The notes under the pieces are model-generated. The model ran no database searches. It was not told where the DNA came from and saw nothing but the letters and a program-made list of their open reading frames with translations. A DNA stretch of 64,000 bases from assembly GCA_016748015.1 (NCBI GenBank), contig JAAOMT010000571.1:1057095-1121094 (forward strand), in the 5' to 3' direction. Of this stretch, positions 46,551 through 57,378 are shown in pieces; the first letter of the stretch is position 1; the number at the start of each line of letters is the position of its first letter. Both the position numbers and the translations under genes were made by a program. Source of the DNA: Geosiphon pyriformis (Eukaryota; Glomeromycota; Glomeromycetes; Archaeosporales; Geosiphonaceae).

Positions 46551-46870
46551 TCAGACAGCTTCTATGGGTGTTTCTTTCTCGACCCAGTCACTGATGAGAA
46601 TCATGTATTGGCAGGACACGTCGCACATTTCTTCTCTCCCCAGAATGTCGTTCCATATTCCTTTGTCGAGGAGAGTTTTTCCACAGGCTATACATGGTGT
46701 ATTATTCCATTTTCCCACTTGTTTTGGTCTTCCAAAACATTCGACACAGCATGCACAGCAATAAAACTTGGTTGCCATCTAATATTCTTCATTGTTGCTA
46801 CAGCATGTGCCCATTGACGACAATTTCTTGCCACAATCAATGCATATCAGTTTGGGTCAGTAATAGGTCG
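46551..46870 (-). pseudogene. A2 Cys-rich zinc-ribbon-like module
   Basis: LICIDCGKKLSSMGTCCSNN, FYCCACCVECFGRPKQVGKW, NTPCIACGKTLLDKGIW, CDVSCQYMILISDW: at least four CX2C pairs in ~100 residues between protease and dUTPase. Likely binds two or more zinc ions; no family name recognised. Conserved in A1 (53.0-53.3 kb), A4 (58.0-58.3 kb) and B. Confidence 0.65.
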
Positions 46871-47225
46871 ATGATTGTTGTTAACTGTAGGTGTATGAGA
46901 TATAAGTGTTGTTGGCTTGAGTGTTTTCTTTCTCTCTCTCTTTCCCTTTTCCCTTTTCTTCTTTTTACTCCCAACTTGATGGTTTTTCCTGTTCGTTGTC
47001 AGTCCAAGTCAAATTGTTTGTTTCCCAGAGCAGTTCCTCTTTTTGCTTTTCCTTAGGGTTGTTGTTCCACGAGAGTATTGGTGGTAGTTCGTTGTGGTCA
47101 GTGTCAGCCCAGGAGACTTGATAAGCTTCTCAGATAGGTTTCTCTTTCTCCTCCTCCAGTTCGATCAATAGTTTCTCTCTTGGAGGAGTCTTAAAATGGC
47201 CACATGTGGCCAGTACACATATGTA

Positions 47226-47600
47226 TTAGTCCTGATATGTTAGCTGGAATTCCTGGGTGTTCTTGTCTAATGTCGTGTTGACTTTGGATAGCCAGTTATT
47301 ACCAACGAAAGCTTGATATTGAGTGGCTTCCATCACTAGAACTTTAATGGAAGTCACGATGCCATTGACTTCGAAAGGGAAGTCATCGATTTTGCCAATT
47401 GGAGTTTTGGTCACTCCATTGGCTGTGATAATTCTGGCGCTGGCAGCTCAATCAACTCGGCAACCTAATTGATTCATGAGTTGTCATGTGATGATGATGC
47501 TGCCTGTTGAACCACTGTCAAAGATCAATTTGAGAAATTGTTCTTCGACTTTGGTATCAGTGTATATTGTGGTGATTGGTTTGGCTTCAAGAGTAGCTTT
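47226..47600 (-). pseudogene. A2 protease
   Basis: Retropepsin active site LKLIFDSGSTGSIIIT at about 47520-47484, then a TGA, then QLMNQLGCRVD and KTPIGKIDDFPFEVNGI with FVGNNWLSK. The stop after IIT is TGA here and in A1, TAA in A4; CGA is the likely ancestor. Confidence 0.78.
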
Positions 47601-47879
47601 ACTAAATAATGGTGTTATAGTTGTTTCCTTGAATTTGAATGGGAATATAGCAGCCAAAAACTTGTCTTTGGTAATGGTAGTGGGTGAGATATTACTGGTG
47701 AGTGGTTGTTTTTGGGCGAATACCAGGTTATTGGTTGGGGTGTCTTCTGAGGTGACCAGGAAACTTAAATAGTTCTGGGAATTCAGGTTCTGGGGTTGAC
47801 CAGCACCTGAATTCCTCTGGCATAATCCAGATGGTTGCTGTAAAGAACTGGAGATCAGTTGATGGACTACCATTGCCAA

Positions 47880-49934
47880 TCTCCAGCTTTGTTGAGTTAT
47901 TCTTGGTCTTTGGGTTCTATTGGGTGGTAAGTTTTGGGGTGGTGTTTGGATTTGTTGGGGTTGATAGATTATTTGTGGCTGTGGTTGTTGATAAATTACT
48001 TGTGGCTGTGGTTAATAGATTGGAGCTTGATACACCAGAGATTGATAGACTGATGACTGCATCACTAGTAAGTAAGCAGGTTGGTTTTGATTTGGGTACT
48101 GATTTGGAGTTTGGAACTGGCCATTGGGGTTTTGATATTGGTTTTCTGATCATTGGTTATTTGAACGTTGGTGACAGTCAATTTGGATATGTCCTTGTTT
48201 ACTACAATAGTGACAGATATGCATTTTCTGTTGCCACTGTTGATTGGTCGATGAAGATGAACATGGCTGATTTTGGGCATAATTAGAGTTTCTTTGATTA
48301 TTGCATCGTTGTAAAGGCTGATAAATGGCATGATTGTCAACTAAGTATCCTTCCAATCTCTTATTAATTAATTCATTGAACTTCTCCAATTTGGAATCCA
48401 ATTCAGATGATCTGTTCATTATTAGATTAATGGCTTAGACGTGATTAGTCTCTGATTTAGTGGATTCAAAATCTCTGGTGTGTGTGACTGCATCTTGAAG
48501 GGTGTCTGGATGCAATGGATGTACATGTTGCAAGATGCTGCTGCACAGGCTACAAATAAACTGGTTAAGGATCTGTGGGGCTGTAAAATAGTTGGCGTCA
48601 ATTGCTTGAATTTGGCACAGGTTTCAATGGAAGCATCCCAGGTAAGTGGTGACCACTTCAGTTTCTTCTTGTTTCATGGTGGTGAATGTATTGACTAGGC
48701 GATTGATGCTGTTATTGTTGCTGAAGTATCTTAGGAATTCCACTTTGAAGGCATTGAAATCTTGTGGTTTATTAACCAAGCTCTGATATCATGAATTGGC
48801 GGTATCCTTGAGAAAGTAGAGAATAGCTTGCATTGCTTGGGCATCATTTCATCCGTTGACTGTGATGGCTTTTTTTACATCATTCAGCCATACTTGAGTG
48901 TCATTCTCTTCACCAGTAAAATTGTTAAGTTTTACAATTGGTGCATAGACCATTGGATCTAAGTTAGGTGGTTGTGGTGGCTGTTAAAACAGTTGTTGTT
49001 GTACTGGTTGTTGGGATGGTAGTTGAAGTGGCTGTCATATAGGTTCAGCTATGAGATTAATCAGCAGTTAATTGATAACAATTACCAGAGGTAAGTTTTA
49101 CTGATTAATTAATTCGGAGTTTGGATTGTTCTGCCTTTGATGATTTGGTGTTTTGATTTCTGAATTTTCTAGATTTAGATTTTGCTGAGTTTGAAAATTC
49201 GGGATTTCAACTTCCGGGTTTTCAGTGATTAGGTGCTGATAAGTGAATTCTTGATCCTCTGATTCTTCTTCCTCTTTTTCTGATTCTGTTGCTTCCCACA
49301 GATCAGAGATTCCGAAATCTGGTGGAGACGATGGTGATCAAAGTCCTGATAGAGTTGATGATTGTGAATTAAATCCCTCAAAGTATTTGCCGTATGGTTC
49401 TAATAATTCTGTTTTTCTTTGTCTACTTTGGAATGGAAATCATCCAAATACTGATGTTGTAGTTGATGGGAACACATCTGTTGATGATATGTTGATGGTG
49501 CTTCCAAATGTATAGTGGTAGGATGGGTTGCTTGAGGATTCAATTCTGTTTTTCTTCCAAGTAGGTGGCTGTATTTTTCTGGGTGTTACTGCTGGTATTT
49601 GTAGTTTTCCCTTGCCTTTACTAGCATATGTAATTGGATATCTTTGTTGAGTGTGGTGTTTAATTTCTTTGTTGATCTCAGTGATGATGGATGTGAAATT
49701 ATGATTTGTTGACAGGTTGGTGTTTTGAATTAACTCCTTATAGAAAGTTTCTCTTGCTGATTCAGTATTCACTGGTGTTTTTAATAAAGAGGAAATTTTT
49801 TCGTTGACATAGAAATTGAAGACTGATTCGGTGGATATATGATTGTGGTTTAATCCCAAGTATTGACAATAGTGTTGAAATAAGGATTTTGCAAATTCTA
49901 AATGGTTTGTTTCTATATTTTCTGATTTTGTCAC
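47880..49934 (-). pseudogene. A2 gag (N-terminus, capsid, Q-rich linker, CCHC)
   Basis: N-terminal piece 49934-49440 (KSENIETNHLEFAKSLFQHY). Capsid-like region about 48960-48430, of retrotransposon gag type (VKLNNFTGEENDTQVWL, AFKVEFLRYFSNNNSINRLV, TTYLGCFHRNLCQIQAI). A perfect knuckle CHYCSKQGHIQIDC lies at 48215-48174, then a Gln/Pro-rich stretch. Several CAA/CAG-to-stop changes. Confidence 0.78.
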
Positions 49935-49976
49935 TTTTGGTTTGGTGTTATCAGTGCTGGTTCTCTGTAGGATTAT

Positions 49977-49994
49977 ACCTCACAGGAAGCACCA
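49977..49994 (-). other. primer binding site of A2
   Basis: Minus strand TGGTGCTTCCTGTGAGGT, two bases inside LTR-4. Equivalent sites: 61459-61442 (A4) and 63052-63035 (A1). Confidence 0.7.
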
Positions 49995-49996
49995 AA

Positions 49997-50883
49997 TGTT
50001 ACAGGTGATTATTTCTGCTGTTAAATTAAATAACAAACCTGTAACTTGGTGTTCAAAAGCTACTTCCGTGGATGAGGTTCTGCAAGTGTTGTATCTGAAG
50101 GTTTTGATGAAGTCTTTTGTATAATAGACAGAGATTCAATAGGGTCGATAGTAGATGTATCTTTCCAAGAGTTTTCCCAATTTCTTTCTCAGCATGGTGA
50201 CTGGATTTAGTCTGGCAGTCGTGCCTTTCTGGTAAGCTATTTGATAATATATAAAATCCTACTCTTATTTCTGGGTCTTTTACCAGGCTATCCTTGACAT
50301 CAATAACTCAGTGCTTAATTTTTTTAATCAATTAGTATACAACAACAAAATCACAGAAAAAAAGAAAATAAAATAAAGAAAATAAAAATAAAGAAAATAG
50401 AAAAAATAAGCCAAGGCAATTTGTTAGTATCTCATCAATAGCCGTGATCAAGAGCTATTGTTCCAGCATGGTTAAGTATCAATTACTATCAACATGAAGC
50501 ATTGATAGTAGAAAGTGGGTTGAGATATGAAATAATTATTTATTTGATGATTGGGAACTGGAATATTGCTTAGATTAAATTTAAACTGAGAGGTCTGTCT
50601 TTTCAGCTTCTAATCTTACTGCTATATATACATAATTGAGATTCCTCAATTCCTCAATTCTTTGTAACAGGAATTCTGGGATTCCTGAAATCCTGCAATT
50701 CCTGATAAGAGAAATCCTGGAATTCTGAAATCCTGCAATTCTTTGCTGGGTAATTCTGAAATTTCTGGAATTCTGCAATTCCTCTGAGAAAAATTTAGAA
50801 ATTCCATATTTACTATGTCTACCTCTGATTGGCTAATATCTACTGATTAATAATACTATATTTCCTATATTCTATGAGTAACA
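49997..50883 (-). repeat. LTR-4: 5' LTR of the composite
   Basis: 887 bp, TGTTAC...GTAACA, followed by GCAT which matches the base before LTR-2, not LTR-3. Confidence 0.88.
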
Positions 50884-51400
50884 GCATTTAATTTCAATCC
50901 TGCTTGTCTGAGTCTTTTAAATACTTGTTGGAGATGATGTAAATAATTATCGAATGTTTTTGAGAACACATTTGTGTTATCCAAGTATATGACTACTGAT
51001 TTTCATAGTAGTCCTATATAAACAATTTTCATAAGTTGTTGGAATGTGACTGAAGCATTCATCAAGCCAAATGGCATAACTTCAAACTCAAAATTCTCTT
51101 CTTATGTTGTAAAAGCTGTCTTCTCTTTGTCTTTTGGCTTCATGGCTACTTGTCAATAACTACTGTCTAAATCTAGAGTTGAAAACTATTTTTTTCCTCC
51201 AAAAGCATCAAAAAGTTCTTAAATCTTTGGAGTTGGATAGCTATTTTTTTTTGTTACTCTATTTAGTTTTTGGTAATTCATGCAAAAGCAGATTTTCCTA
51301 TTTTTTTTATGGACTAGTATTATTAGTGATGACCATAAACTTATTGATGGCTGAATTAGCTTGTTGTTAAGTATTTGATTGATTTCTTGATGAATAATCT
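50884..51400 (-). pseudogene. A1 reverse transcriptase N-terminal part
   Basis: Palm blocks of A1 RT right of the composite: LDLDSSYW, KAFTT-type strand, EFEVMPFGLMNASVTFQQL and VVIYLDNTNVFSKTF (YLDN). Ends at LRQAGLKLNA, which continues at 39700. Confidence 0.78.
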
Positions 51401-51602
51401 CATGGCTGGCTGGTGGTACTTTGTATGCTCTCTATTTAATTGGCATTGCATCTCCAGTCTTAATTTGGTGTTGGATAATGTCAGTTCTGCCAAATTTATT
51501 TTCACTAGTAAAAATGTCATTGAAGTTGTTGAGTAACATTTTTAATTGCATTTGTCAAAGTGAGTTTAGATTTCCCATGTTTATCTGTTCCAATTGTTCT
51601 GG

Positions 51603-52658
51603 TTAAAGCAGATAACATTTGTTTTGTCTGTAAATAGTTTGTGATGTGATATCCACATATTCACAAAGCTGTAAAAAATCTGGAATGTAGTTTGGTGGTT
51701 GATCTTCAACTTTCATGGTTAAATATCTAATGATAATTCTTTTTGGTATTTCAATGATATTTTCAGTTGTATTGTAGATGGGGATTTTAATGTGATCATA
51801 ATTCTTGGCTGGTATGTGTAAATTGACTAATCCAATCTTTCCTGATTCACAAAGTGTTGCTTCTGCTTCAAAAATTTGAACCTGATCCTTTACTTTTCTT
51901 TCTATAGTTACCATGTACTGATTATATGGTGGAATGGAGATTGGTTGATGAGTGAAAATAATTTCTCCTTTGTCAACAATTTTTTTCTCTGCCATATTAA
52001 CTGGTACCTCTATTCTATCTGTAGATCCGAATTCTTGTATCTCTCTTGCTGTTATCCCTAACTTTTTTTTGTTTTTCACTAATACTAATTGAGCTATTTT
52101 CATCAGAGACAGAAATATTGCCTGTGCTATCTTTTCATTTGAATTTATGATATATGTCTTTTCTGAGTTATTTTGTAGCATAGCAATAATATTTTTTACG
52201 TATTTTGCATTAATTATTTCTCTTCTAATGTTGATTCCCTTTTTGGCTAAGCTACTTTTAGATGCTAATTGAACTATTGTTGTTGCTGGAATTTCTAGTG
52301 CTATTTTGAGATCAATGCAGATGTATAAATGGAGTTCTAATTTGATGGGATCTTTTTCCAAATATCTTAAGTCAAACCCTACATCAGTATTATGTGCATG
52401 TTCTGGCATAATACTTTCATTATTATTGCTGAACCATTTAAGTTTCTGTTCCTTGGTGAGATCAAGAAGTGTGATGTATGTTTTGGGGTTTGAATTGAAG
52501 TTTGAATCATTGTAATTTTTGTGGTCAATTTGAATGGAGCTGGAATCATTATTTTTGTTGTCATCATTGTCGGAGTTTGAATCGGAATTGAACAGGGATT
52601 CTGATTCCGATTCAGAGTTATTAATGGGTTCTTTTTTCTCTGGAATCATGTAGATCAT
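51603..52658 (-). CDS. A1 acidic linker + dUTPase + beta linker, 351 codons open
   Basis: Longest dUTPase-containing frame. Residues 1-80 are an Asp/Ser/Asn-rich linker (SNSDNDDNKNNDSSS). dUTPase spans residues ~84-215: motif 1 TDVGFDLRY (res 91-99), 2 ASKSSLAKKGIN (132-143), 3 EIINAKYVKNI (147-157; the catalytic Asp is Asn), 4 NEKIAQAIFLSL (174-185), 5 EIQEFGSTDR (206-215). The C-terminal third is the beta-rich pre-RT linker (SIPPYNQYMVTIERKVKDQ, NLHIPAKNYDHIKIPIYNTT). The start shown is simply the first Met-like codon after a stop; in the element this is internal to Pol. Enzyme activity is doubtful because of the Asp-to-Asn change. Confidence 0.8.
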   Translation of the reverse strand: MIYMIPEKKEPINNSESESESLFNSDSNSDNDDNKNNDSSSIQIDHKNYNDSNFNSNPKTYITLLDLTKEQKLKWFSNNNESIMPEHAHNTDVGFDLRYLEKDPIKLELHLYICIDLKIALEIPATTIVQLASKSSLAKKGINIRREIINAKYVKNIIAMLQNNSEKTYIINSNEKIAQAIFLSLMKIAQLVLVKNKKKLGITAREIQEFGSTDRIEVPVNMAEKKIVDKGEIIFTHQPISIPPYNQYMVTIERKVKDQVQIFEAEATLCESGKIGLVNLHIPAKNYDHIKIPIYNTTENIIEIPKRIIIRYLTMKVEDQPPNYIPDFLQLCEYVDITSQTIYRQNKCYLL

Positions 52659-52669
52659 GTGTGGTGATG

Positions 52670-53330
52670 AATTGTAAATGAGGTCACACTTATTACAATA
52701 TTGAAAGTCACAGAAAATTAAGCAATGTTAACATAATTAAGTATTCAACTGTTCTAACTACTGCTTCTGTTCTTCTCTAGTGAGTGCTAATCACTGGTAA
52801 TGTTCATAAAATTCTTCTGAATCATCCTCAATATTGCCAAAGATGTCAATAGTGAGGATGTATTCCAGTTCAGGCAATAACAGTGGGTTATTTTTAATTT
52901 CTAGTAACTTGCTGGTAATAGTGTCTTCTGCTTTTGCACTCGTCATTCTCCAGATCTCATGTTCATTGTAAGAATATCTTTTCAATTGTCACAATGCTTT
53001 TTTCCAGGCATTATTGATTGGAGTTCTTTTGTGTACCTAGTCATTTATCAAATTAATATACTGACATGTCTTATCGCATGTTCCTCCACATCCAAGAATG
53101 TCATTTCACATTCCTTTATCAGGCAAAATGGTTCTACATGCTAGGCAGAGTTTATTGTCCTATTTTCCTTGTCTCTTGAGTCTTCCAAACTGTTCTATAA
53201 TGCATAAGTGGCAATAAAATTTTGTTGTTGTGGCATATTTTTTATTGTTGCCACAATATGCACCTATTGATGACAATTTCTTGTCACAATTGATGCATAC
53301 TAATTTCAGTTGGTGATAGTTGGATGGTTG
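52670..53330 (-). pseudogene. A1 Cys-rich module
   Basis: Same module as at 46.0-46.9 kb in A2, with stops; CX2C pairs can be followed near 53270-53060 and 52720-52680. Confidence 0.6.
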
Positions 53331-53829
53331 TGGTAAAGTATAAGCATATGAATTATAAGTAATAGTAGTTGGTGCTGGCTCTTTTTCCTTTTTTTTTTTT
53401 TTCTCTTGTTATTTTCTTCCCACTTCCAATTTATTGGCTTTTCTTGGTCATTGTCAGTTTTCTAGGCTTGGTCAGAATTCCAGGTAGGTTCTTTTTTTTG
53501 CTTTCTTTTCTTATTGTTATCCCAAGAGAGTATTAGTGGTAATTTGTTGTGGTCTTCATTGGCACAAGAAACTTGGTATGCTTCTCAGGTAGGTTTCTCC
53601 TTTTCTTTGTTGTCAAACTTGATAAAAAATGTTGATGGTGTAGTAATAAATTTGAAGTGATTACATGTGACAGGTACTAGTATGTGTTGACCATTTTGGC
53701 TAAGCTGTAGTTTTTGCATGTTCCAGTCAAGCATGGCATTTGTTTTGATTAACCAATCATTACCAACTAATGCTTAGTACTACGTAGCTTTCATTACCAA
53801 AACTTTGATTGGGGTAATAATACCATTTA

Positions 53830-54268
53830 TTTTAAAAGAAAAATCATCAATCTTGCCAATAAGAGTTTTGGTCACTCTATTAGCTATTATTATCTTGACA
53901 CTGACAATGTGATCAACTCGGCAACCTAATTGGTTCATGAGTTGTCATGTAATGATGCTGTCTACTGATCCACTATTCAGGATCAATTTAATAACCTGTC
54001 CATCAACTTTGGTGTTGGTGTACATCATTATGATAGGTTTTTCCTTGAGTACAGCTTCACTGAACAATGGTTTTTGTGACAGTTCTTCAAATTCAAAAGA
54101 GAAAATGGCTGCTAGCAACTTGTTATTGGTTATGGTGGCTGGAAGTATATTGTTGGTAGGTGATTTGTTTTGGCTGGATTTCCAGTTGTTGGATAAGGCG
54201 TCTTTTGGGATAACCAAAAGACTTAAATAGTGTTGGACATTCAGGTTTTGGGTGTACCCAGTGTCCAA
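53830..54268 (-). pseudogene. A1 protease with Asp-to-Asn active site
   Basis: The active-site stretch reads LKLILNSGSVDSIIT: the catalytic Asp codon at 53977-53975 is Asn, so the protease is dead. TGA follows as in A2. Confidence 0.78.
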
Positions 54269-55665
54269 ATTCCATTGTCATAATCCTGATAGCTGGGTTG
54301 AGGAACTGGAGATCAGTTGATGAATTACTATTAACAATTTTCAGCTCTGTTGTGTCAGTCTTGGCCTTTGGGTTCTGTTTTGAGATAAGTTTTGTGGCAG
54401 CATTTGAATTTGTTGGGGTTGATAGATAACTTAAGACTACAGCTGATAGATAGGCTGGAACTGTGGTTAATAAATTACTGGTGTTGTCAGCTGATAAACT
54501 GGTGGTTGATAGATTAGCTGTTGTGTCATAAATAGGTAATTCAGTTGATATAGTTCTGGGTTTGATTGATAATTTGGAGTCTAAAATCTGCAATTAGGGT
54601 TTTGATATTGATTTTCTGATCATTGGTTATCTAGTCTTAATCTACAGTCTATGCTCAAATGTTCTTGTTTACCATAGTAGTGGCAAACATGTATCTTCTG
54701 CTGCCACTGTTGATTGGTCGAGAACAATGGACATGACTGATTTTGGAAATAATTTATGGTTCCTTGATTATTGTATCATTGTGAAGGTTGATAAATTGTC
54801 TAATTGTTAGCTAAGTATTCTTCTAATTTTTTATCAATGGAATTACTGAATTGTTTCAGCTTAGAATCTAATTCAGATGATCTGTTCATCACTAGATTGA
54901 CAGCTTGAGTGTGGTTGGCTTTGAGTTTGGCTGCTTTAAAATCTCTGGCATATGTAACTGCAGCTTAAAAGTCTGCTGGATGCATTGAACATATGTATTA
55001 CAGGATACTACTGCATAATTTGTGAATAAACTGATTCAAGATCTGGGCTGTGGTAAAGTAATTGGTGTTAATGGCTTGTATTTGGTGCAGATTTTGATAA
55101 AAACATCCTAAGTAAGTAGTGACTGCTTCAGTATTTCCCTGTTTGATGGTGGTAAAAATGTTAGCCAAGCAATTAATGCTGTTGCTATTACTAAAATATC
55201 TTAAAAATTCCAATTTAAATGCATTAAATGTTTGGAGTTTCTGAACTAGACTATGATATCATAAGTCGGCAGTATTCTAAAGAAAATAGGGGATTGCTTA
55301 AAAGACTCTGGCATCATTCCAGTTATTAGCAGTAATGGCTTTGTTGATATAGTTAATCCATGTTTAGGTATCATTTTTTTCACCAGAAAATTTTTCAATT
55401 TTAGTAATAGATGCATATGCCATTAGTGCTAATAGTAGTTGTGATTGCAGTTGTGGTTGTTGTTGTAATTGTTGTTGTAGTTGCTACTGGAGTGGTGGTT
55501 GTAACTGTTGCTATTGCTGTTGCTGTTTGTCAATTGGTAGAGCTGGTGGTGGATTGATCACAATTACTGGAGGTAAATGTTGTTGATTGTTAATGTCAGG
55601 GTTTTGATTGTTCTGGTTTTTTGGAGTTTGATTAACTGAAGTCCCAATTTCTGAATTTTCTTAAA
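54269..55665 (-). pseudogene. A1 gag, C-terminal portion
   Basis: Capsid piece 55213-54998 (EFLRYFSNSNSINCLANIFT, TTYLGCFYQNLHQIQAI), a knuckle near 54690-54640 reading CHYYGKQEHLSIDC (second Cys now Tyr), Q-rich low-complexity at 55440-55530, all with stops. The N-terminal part lies at 62297-63030 beyond A4. Confidence 0.72.
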
Positions 55666-55669
55666 TCGT

Positions 55670-56515
55670 TGTTATGAGTGATTATTTAGGGTGTTGAATC
55701 AAATAACAAACCTATAACTTGGTGCTAAAAGTTATTTGCATTGATGTTATTAATCTAAAAGTTTTGTATCTGAAGGTTTTGGGTTGAGTTTTTTGTATAA
55801 TGAACAGAGATTCAATAGTTGTTTTATTTGTAGCTTTCCAGAATTGCAATTCTGTCAATTTTTTTCTTGGCATAATGGCTGGCAATTCTTTGGTAAGTAT
55901 TCTGTATCTTCTGTATGTGTCCTACTCTTTTGCAGGGGTCTTTTACCAGGCAATCTTTGATGTCAGTAATCTAGCACTTTATTCAACCAATTAGTGTACA
56001 ACAATAAAATCAAAATAAAATAAAGAAAAGAAATAAAAGAAAATCATAAATAAGCCAAGGCAATTTTGCAAGTCAATATCCCATCAATAGCTGTGATCAA
56101 GAGCTATTGTTCCAGTGTGTTTAAGTATTAATTACTATCAACATGGAGTGTTGATAGTGGAATTAGGTTTGAGATACCAAATAGTTATTTATTGTGTTTG
56201 GAAGGTTGTCTAGATGAAATTTAAACTTAAAGATCTGTCTTTTTTAGCTTCTAATACTACTACTATATATACATAATTAAGATTTTTCAATTCCTCAATT
56301 CTTTACAACAGGAATCCTAGAATTCTTGGAATTCTGCAATTTCTTTGAAAGGAATTCTGGAATTCTGGAATCCTGCAATTTCTCGTAAGAATCCTGTAAT
56401 TTCTGGAATCCTGCAATTCCTGAGAAGAATTCTGGAATTCTACATTTTATTACATCTACTTCTAATTGGCTAATAACTATGCTAATATATATTCTCTATA
56501 TTTTTATGAGTAACA
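55670..56515 (-). repeat. LTR-5: 3' LTR of A4
   Basis: 846 bp, TGTTAT...GTAACA; hairpin ACTATCAAC/GTTGATAGT intact. Confidence 0.87.
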
Positions 56516-56745
56516 TTATTCCCTCCTTTTAATATTGAGCTCCATTGAAATCTAACTCTGTTAATTCCCTTTCTTGAAGTATTTTCTGAATTTTATTTTC
56601 GAAAATTACTTGTGTTATTTGAGTCTGTAATTCTTCAAATTGAGTGTTGATGATCTTTCCTAATTGATTACTGGTAATCATATCCATTGTTTTGTTGAGT
56701 AAGATTTCTGGTTGATCCTGAAATGGTGTGTGTATTTAGTATATG
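56516..56745 (-). pseudogene. A4 ORF3 C-terminal remnant next to deletion junction
   Basis: Reads FQDQPEILLNK, NQLGKIINTQFEELQTQIT and AQY-stop. To its right the sequence switches directly to the pre-RT linker (GLINLHIPAK), so everything between was deleted. Confidence 0.72.
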
Positions 56746-56889
56746 GCTCTTGGCTGGTATGTGTAGATTAATAAGTCCAATTTCTTCTGATTCACAAAGG
56801 GTTGCTTTTGCTTCAAAAATCTGTTCTTGCTCTTTCTTTTTTCTTTCTATTGCTAACATATATCAGCTATATGGTGGAATAGAAATTGT
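56746..56889 (-). pseudogene. A4 partial pre-RT linker
   Basis: YMLAIERKKKEQEQIFEAKA up to LHIPAK, then the junction near 56745. Confidence 0.6.
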
Positions 56890-57354
56890 TTAACCAGTTG
56901 AGATAATTTCTTCTTGGCTAATAATTTCTTCCTCTACTATATTGACTGGTACATCTATTCTACCTGTGGATCTGAATCCCTGTATTCTTCTTGCTGTTAT
57001 CCCTAATTCTTCTCTGTTTTCCACTGACACTAATTGAGCTACTTTAACCAAAGGCAGAAATATTGTCTGTGCTATCTTTTCATTTGGCTCTATAATATAG
57101 GCTTTTTCTGAGTTATTTTGTAATATGGCAATAATATTTCTTACATATCCCATGTCAATTATTTCTCCTCTTATATTTATCTCTCTTTTTGCTAGATTAC
57201 TCCTAGATGCTAATTGAATTATTGTTGTTGCCAGAATTTCCAGTGCTATTTTCAAATCAATGCAGGTGTGTGAATGTGGTTCCAATTGGATGGCCTCTTT
57301 TTCTGGATATCTCAGATCAAACCTGGCATCAGTATCATGTGCGCATTCTGGCAT
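56890..57354 (-). CDS. A4 dUTPase domain, open
   Basis: 154 codons without stop. Motif 1 DARFDLRYPE (usual Gly is Arg), motif 2 ASRSNLAKREIN, motif 3 EIIDMGYVRNI with catalytic Asp and Tyr kept, motif 4 NEKIAQTIFLPL, motif 5 RIQGFRSTGRI (one Gly is Arg). Upstream, the acidic linker is open at 57615-57379. Internal to a retroelement polyprotein, so the start is not a true translation start. Confidence 0.78.
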   Translation of the reverse strand: MPECAHDTDARFDLRYPEKEAIQLEPHSHTCIDLKIALEILATTIIQLASRSNLAKREINIRGEIIDMGYVRNIIAILQNNSEKAYIIEPNEKIAQTIFLPLVKVAQLVSVENREELGITARRIQGFRSTGRIDVPVNIVEEEIISQEEIISTG

Positions 57355-57378
57355 AATACCTTCATTATTATCACTGAA

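Larger units (their letters stand above)
41603..49996 (-). mobile_element. A2 internal region
   Basis: Most complete A-type copy: PBS, gag, CCHC, protease, Cys-rich module, acidic linker, dUTPase, beta linker, RT, RNase H, integrase, ORF3, PPT, read right to left over 8.4 kb. Confidence 0.88.
39701..50883 (-). mobile_element. three-LTR composite (A3 remnant + A2) inserted in A1 RT
   Basis: LTR-2 (39701-40604), 132 bp of internal 3' end (A3 remnant), LTR-3 (40737-41602), complete A2 internal region, LTR-4 (49997-50883). Outer flanks are both GCAT (39697-39700, 50884-50887). LTR-3 is preceded by GCGT. Best read as A2 inserted in an earlier A3 copy, followed by LTR-LTR deletion of most of A3. 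Confidence 0.8.

Noticed and set aside
46390-47056. Plus-strand frames of 94-124 codons at 46.4-47.1 kb
   Set aside because: Shadows of the minus-strand Cys-rich and acidic Pol regions.
47831-48286. 151-codon hydrophobic plus-strand frame
   Set aside because: Antisense of the Gln/Pro-rich gag linker, whose codons give Val/Leu/Phe in reverse.
51603-52658. Host dUTPase gene
   Set aside because: Flanked by retroelement linker sequences, repeated in four elements with the same neighbours, so it is a Pol domain.
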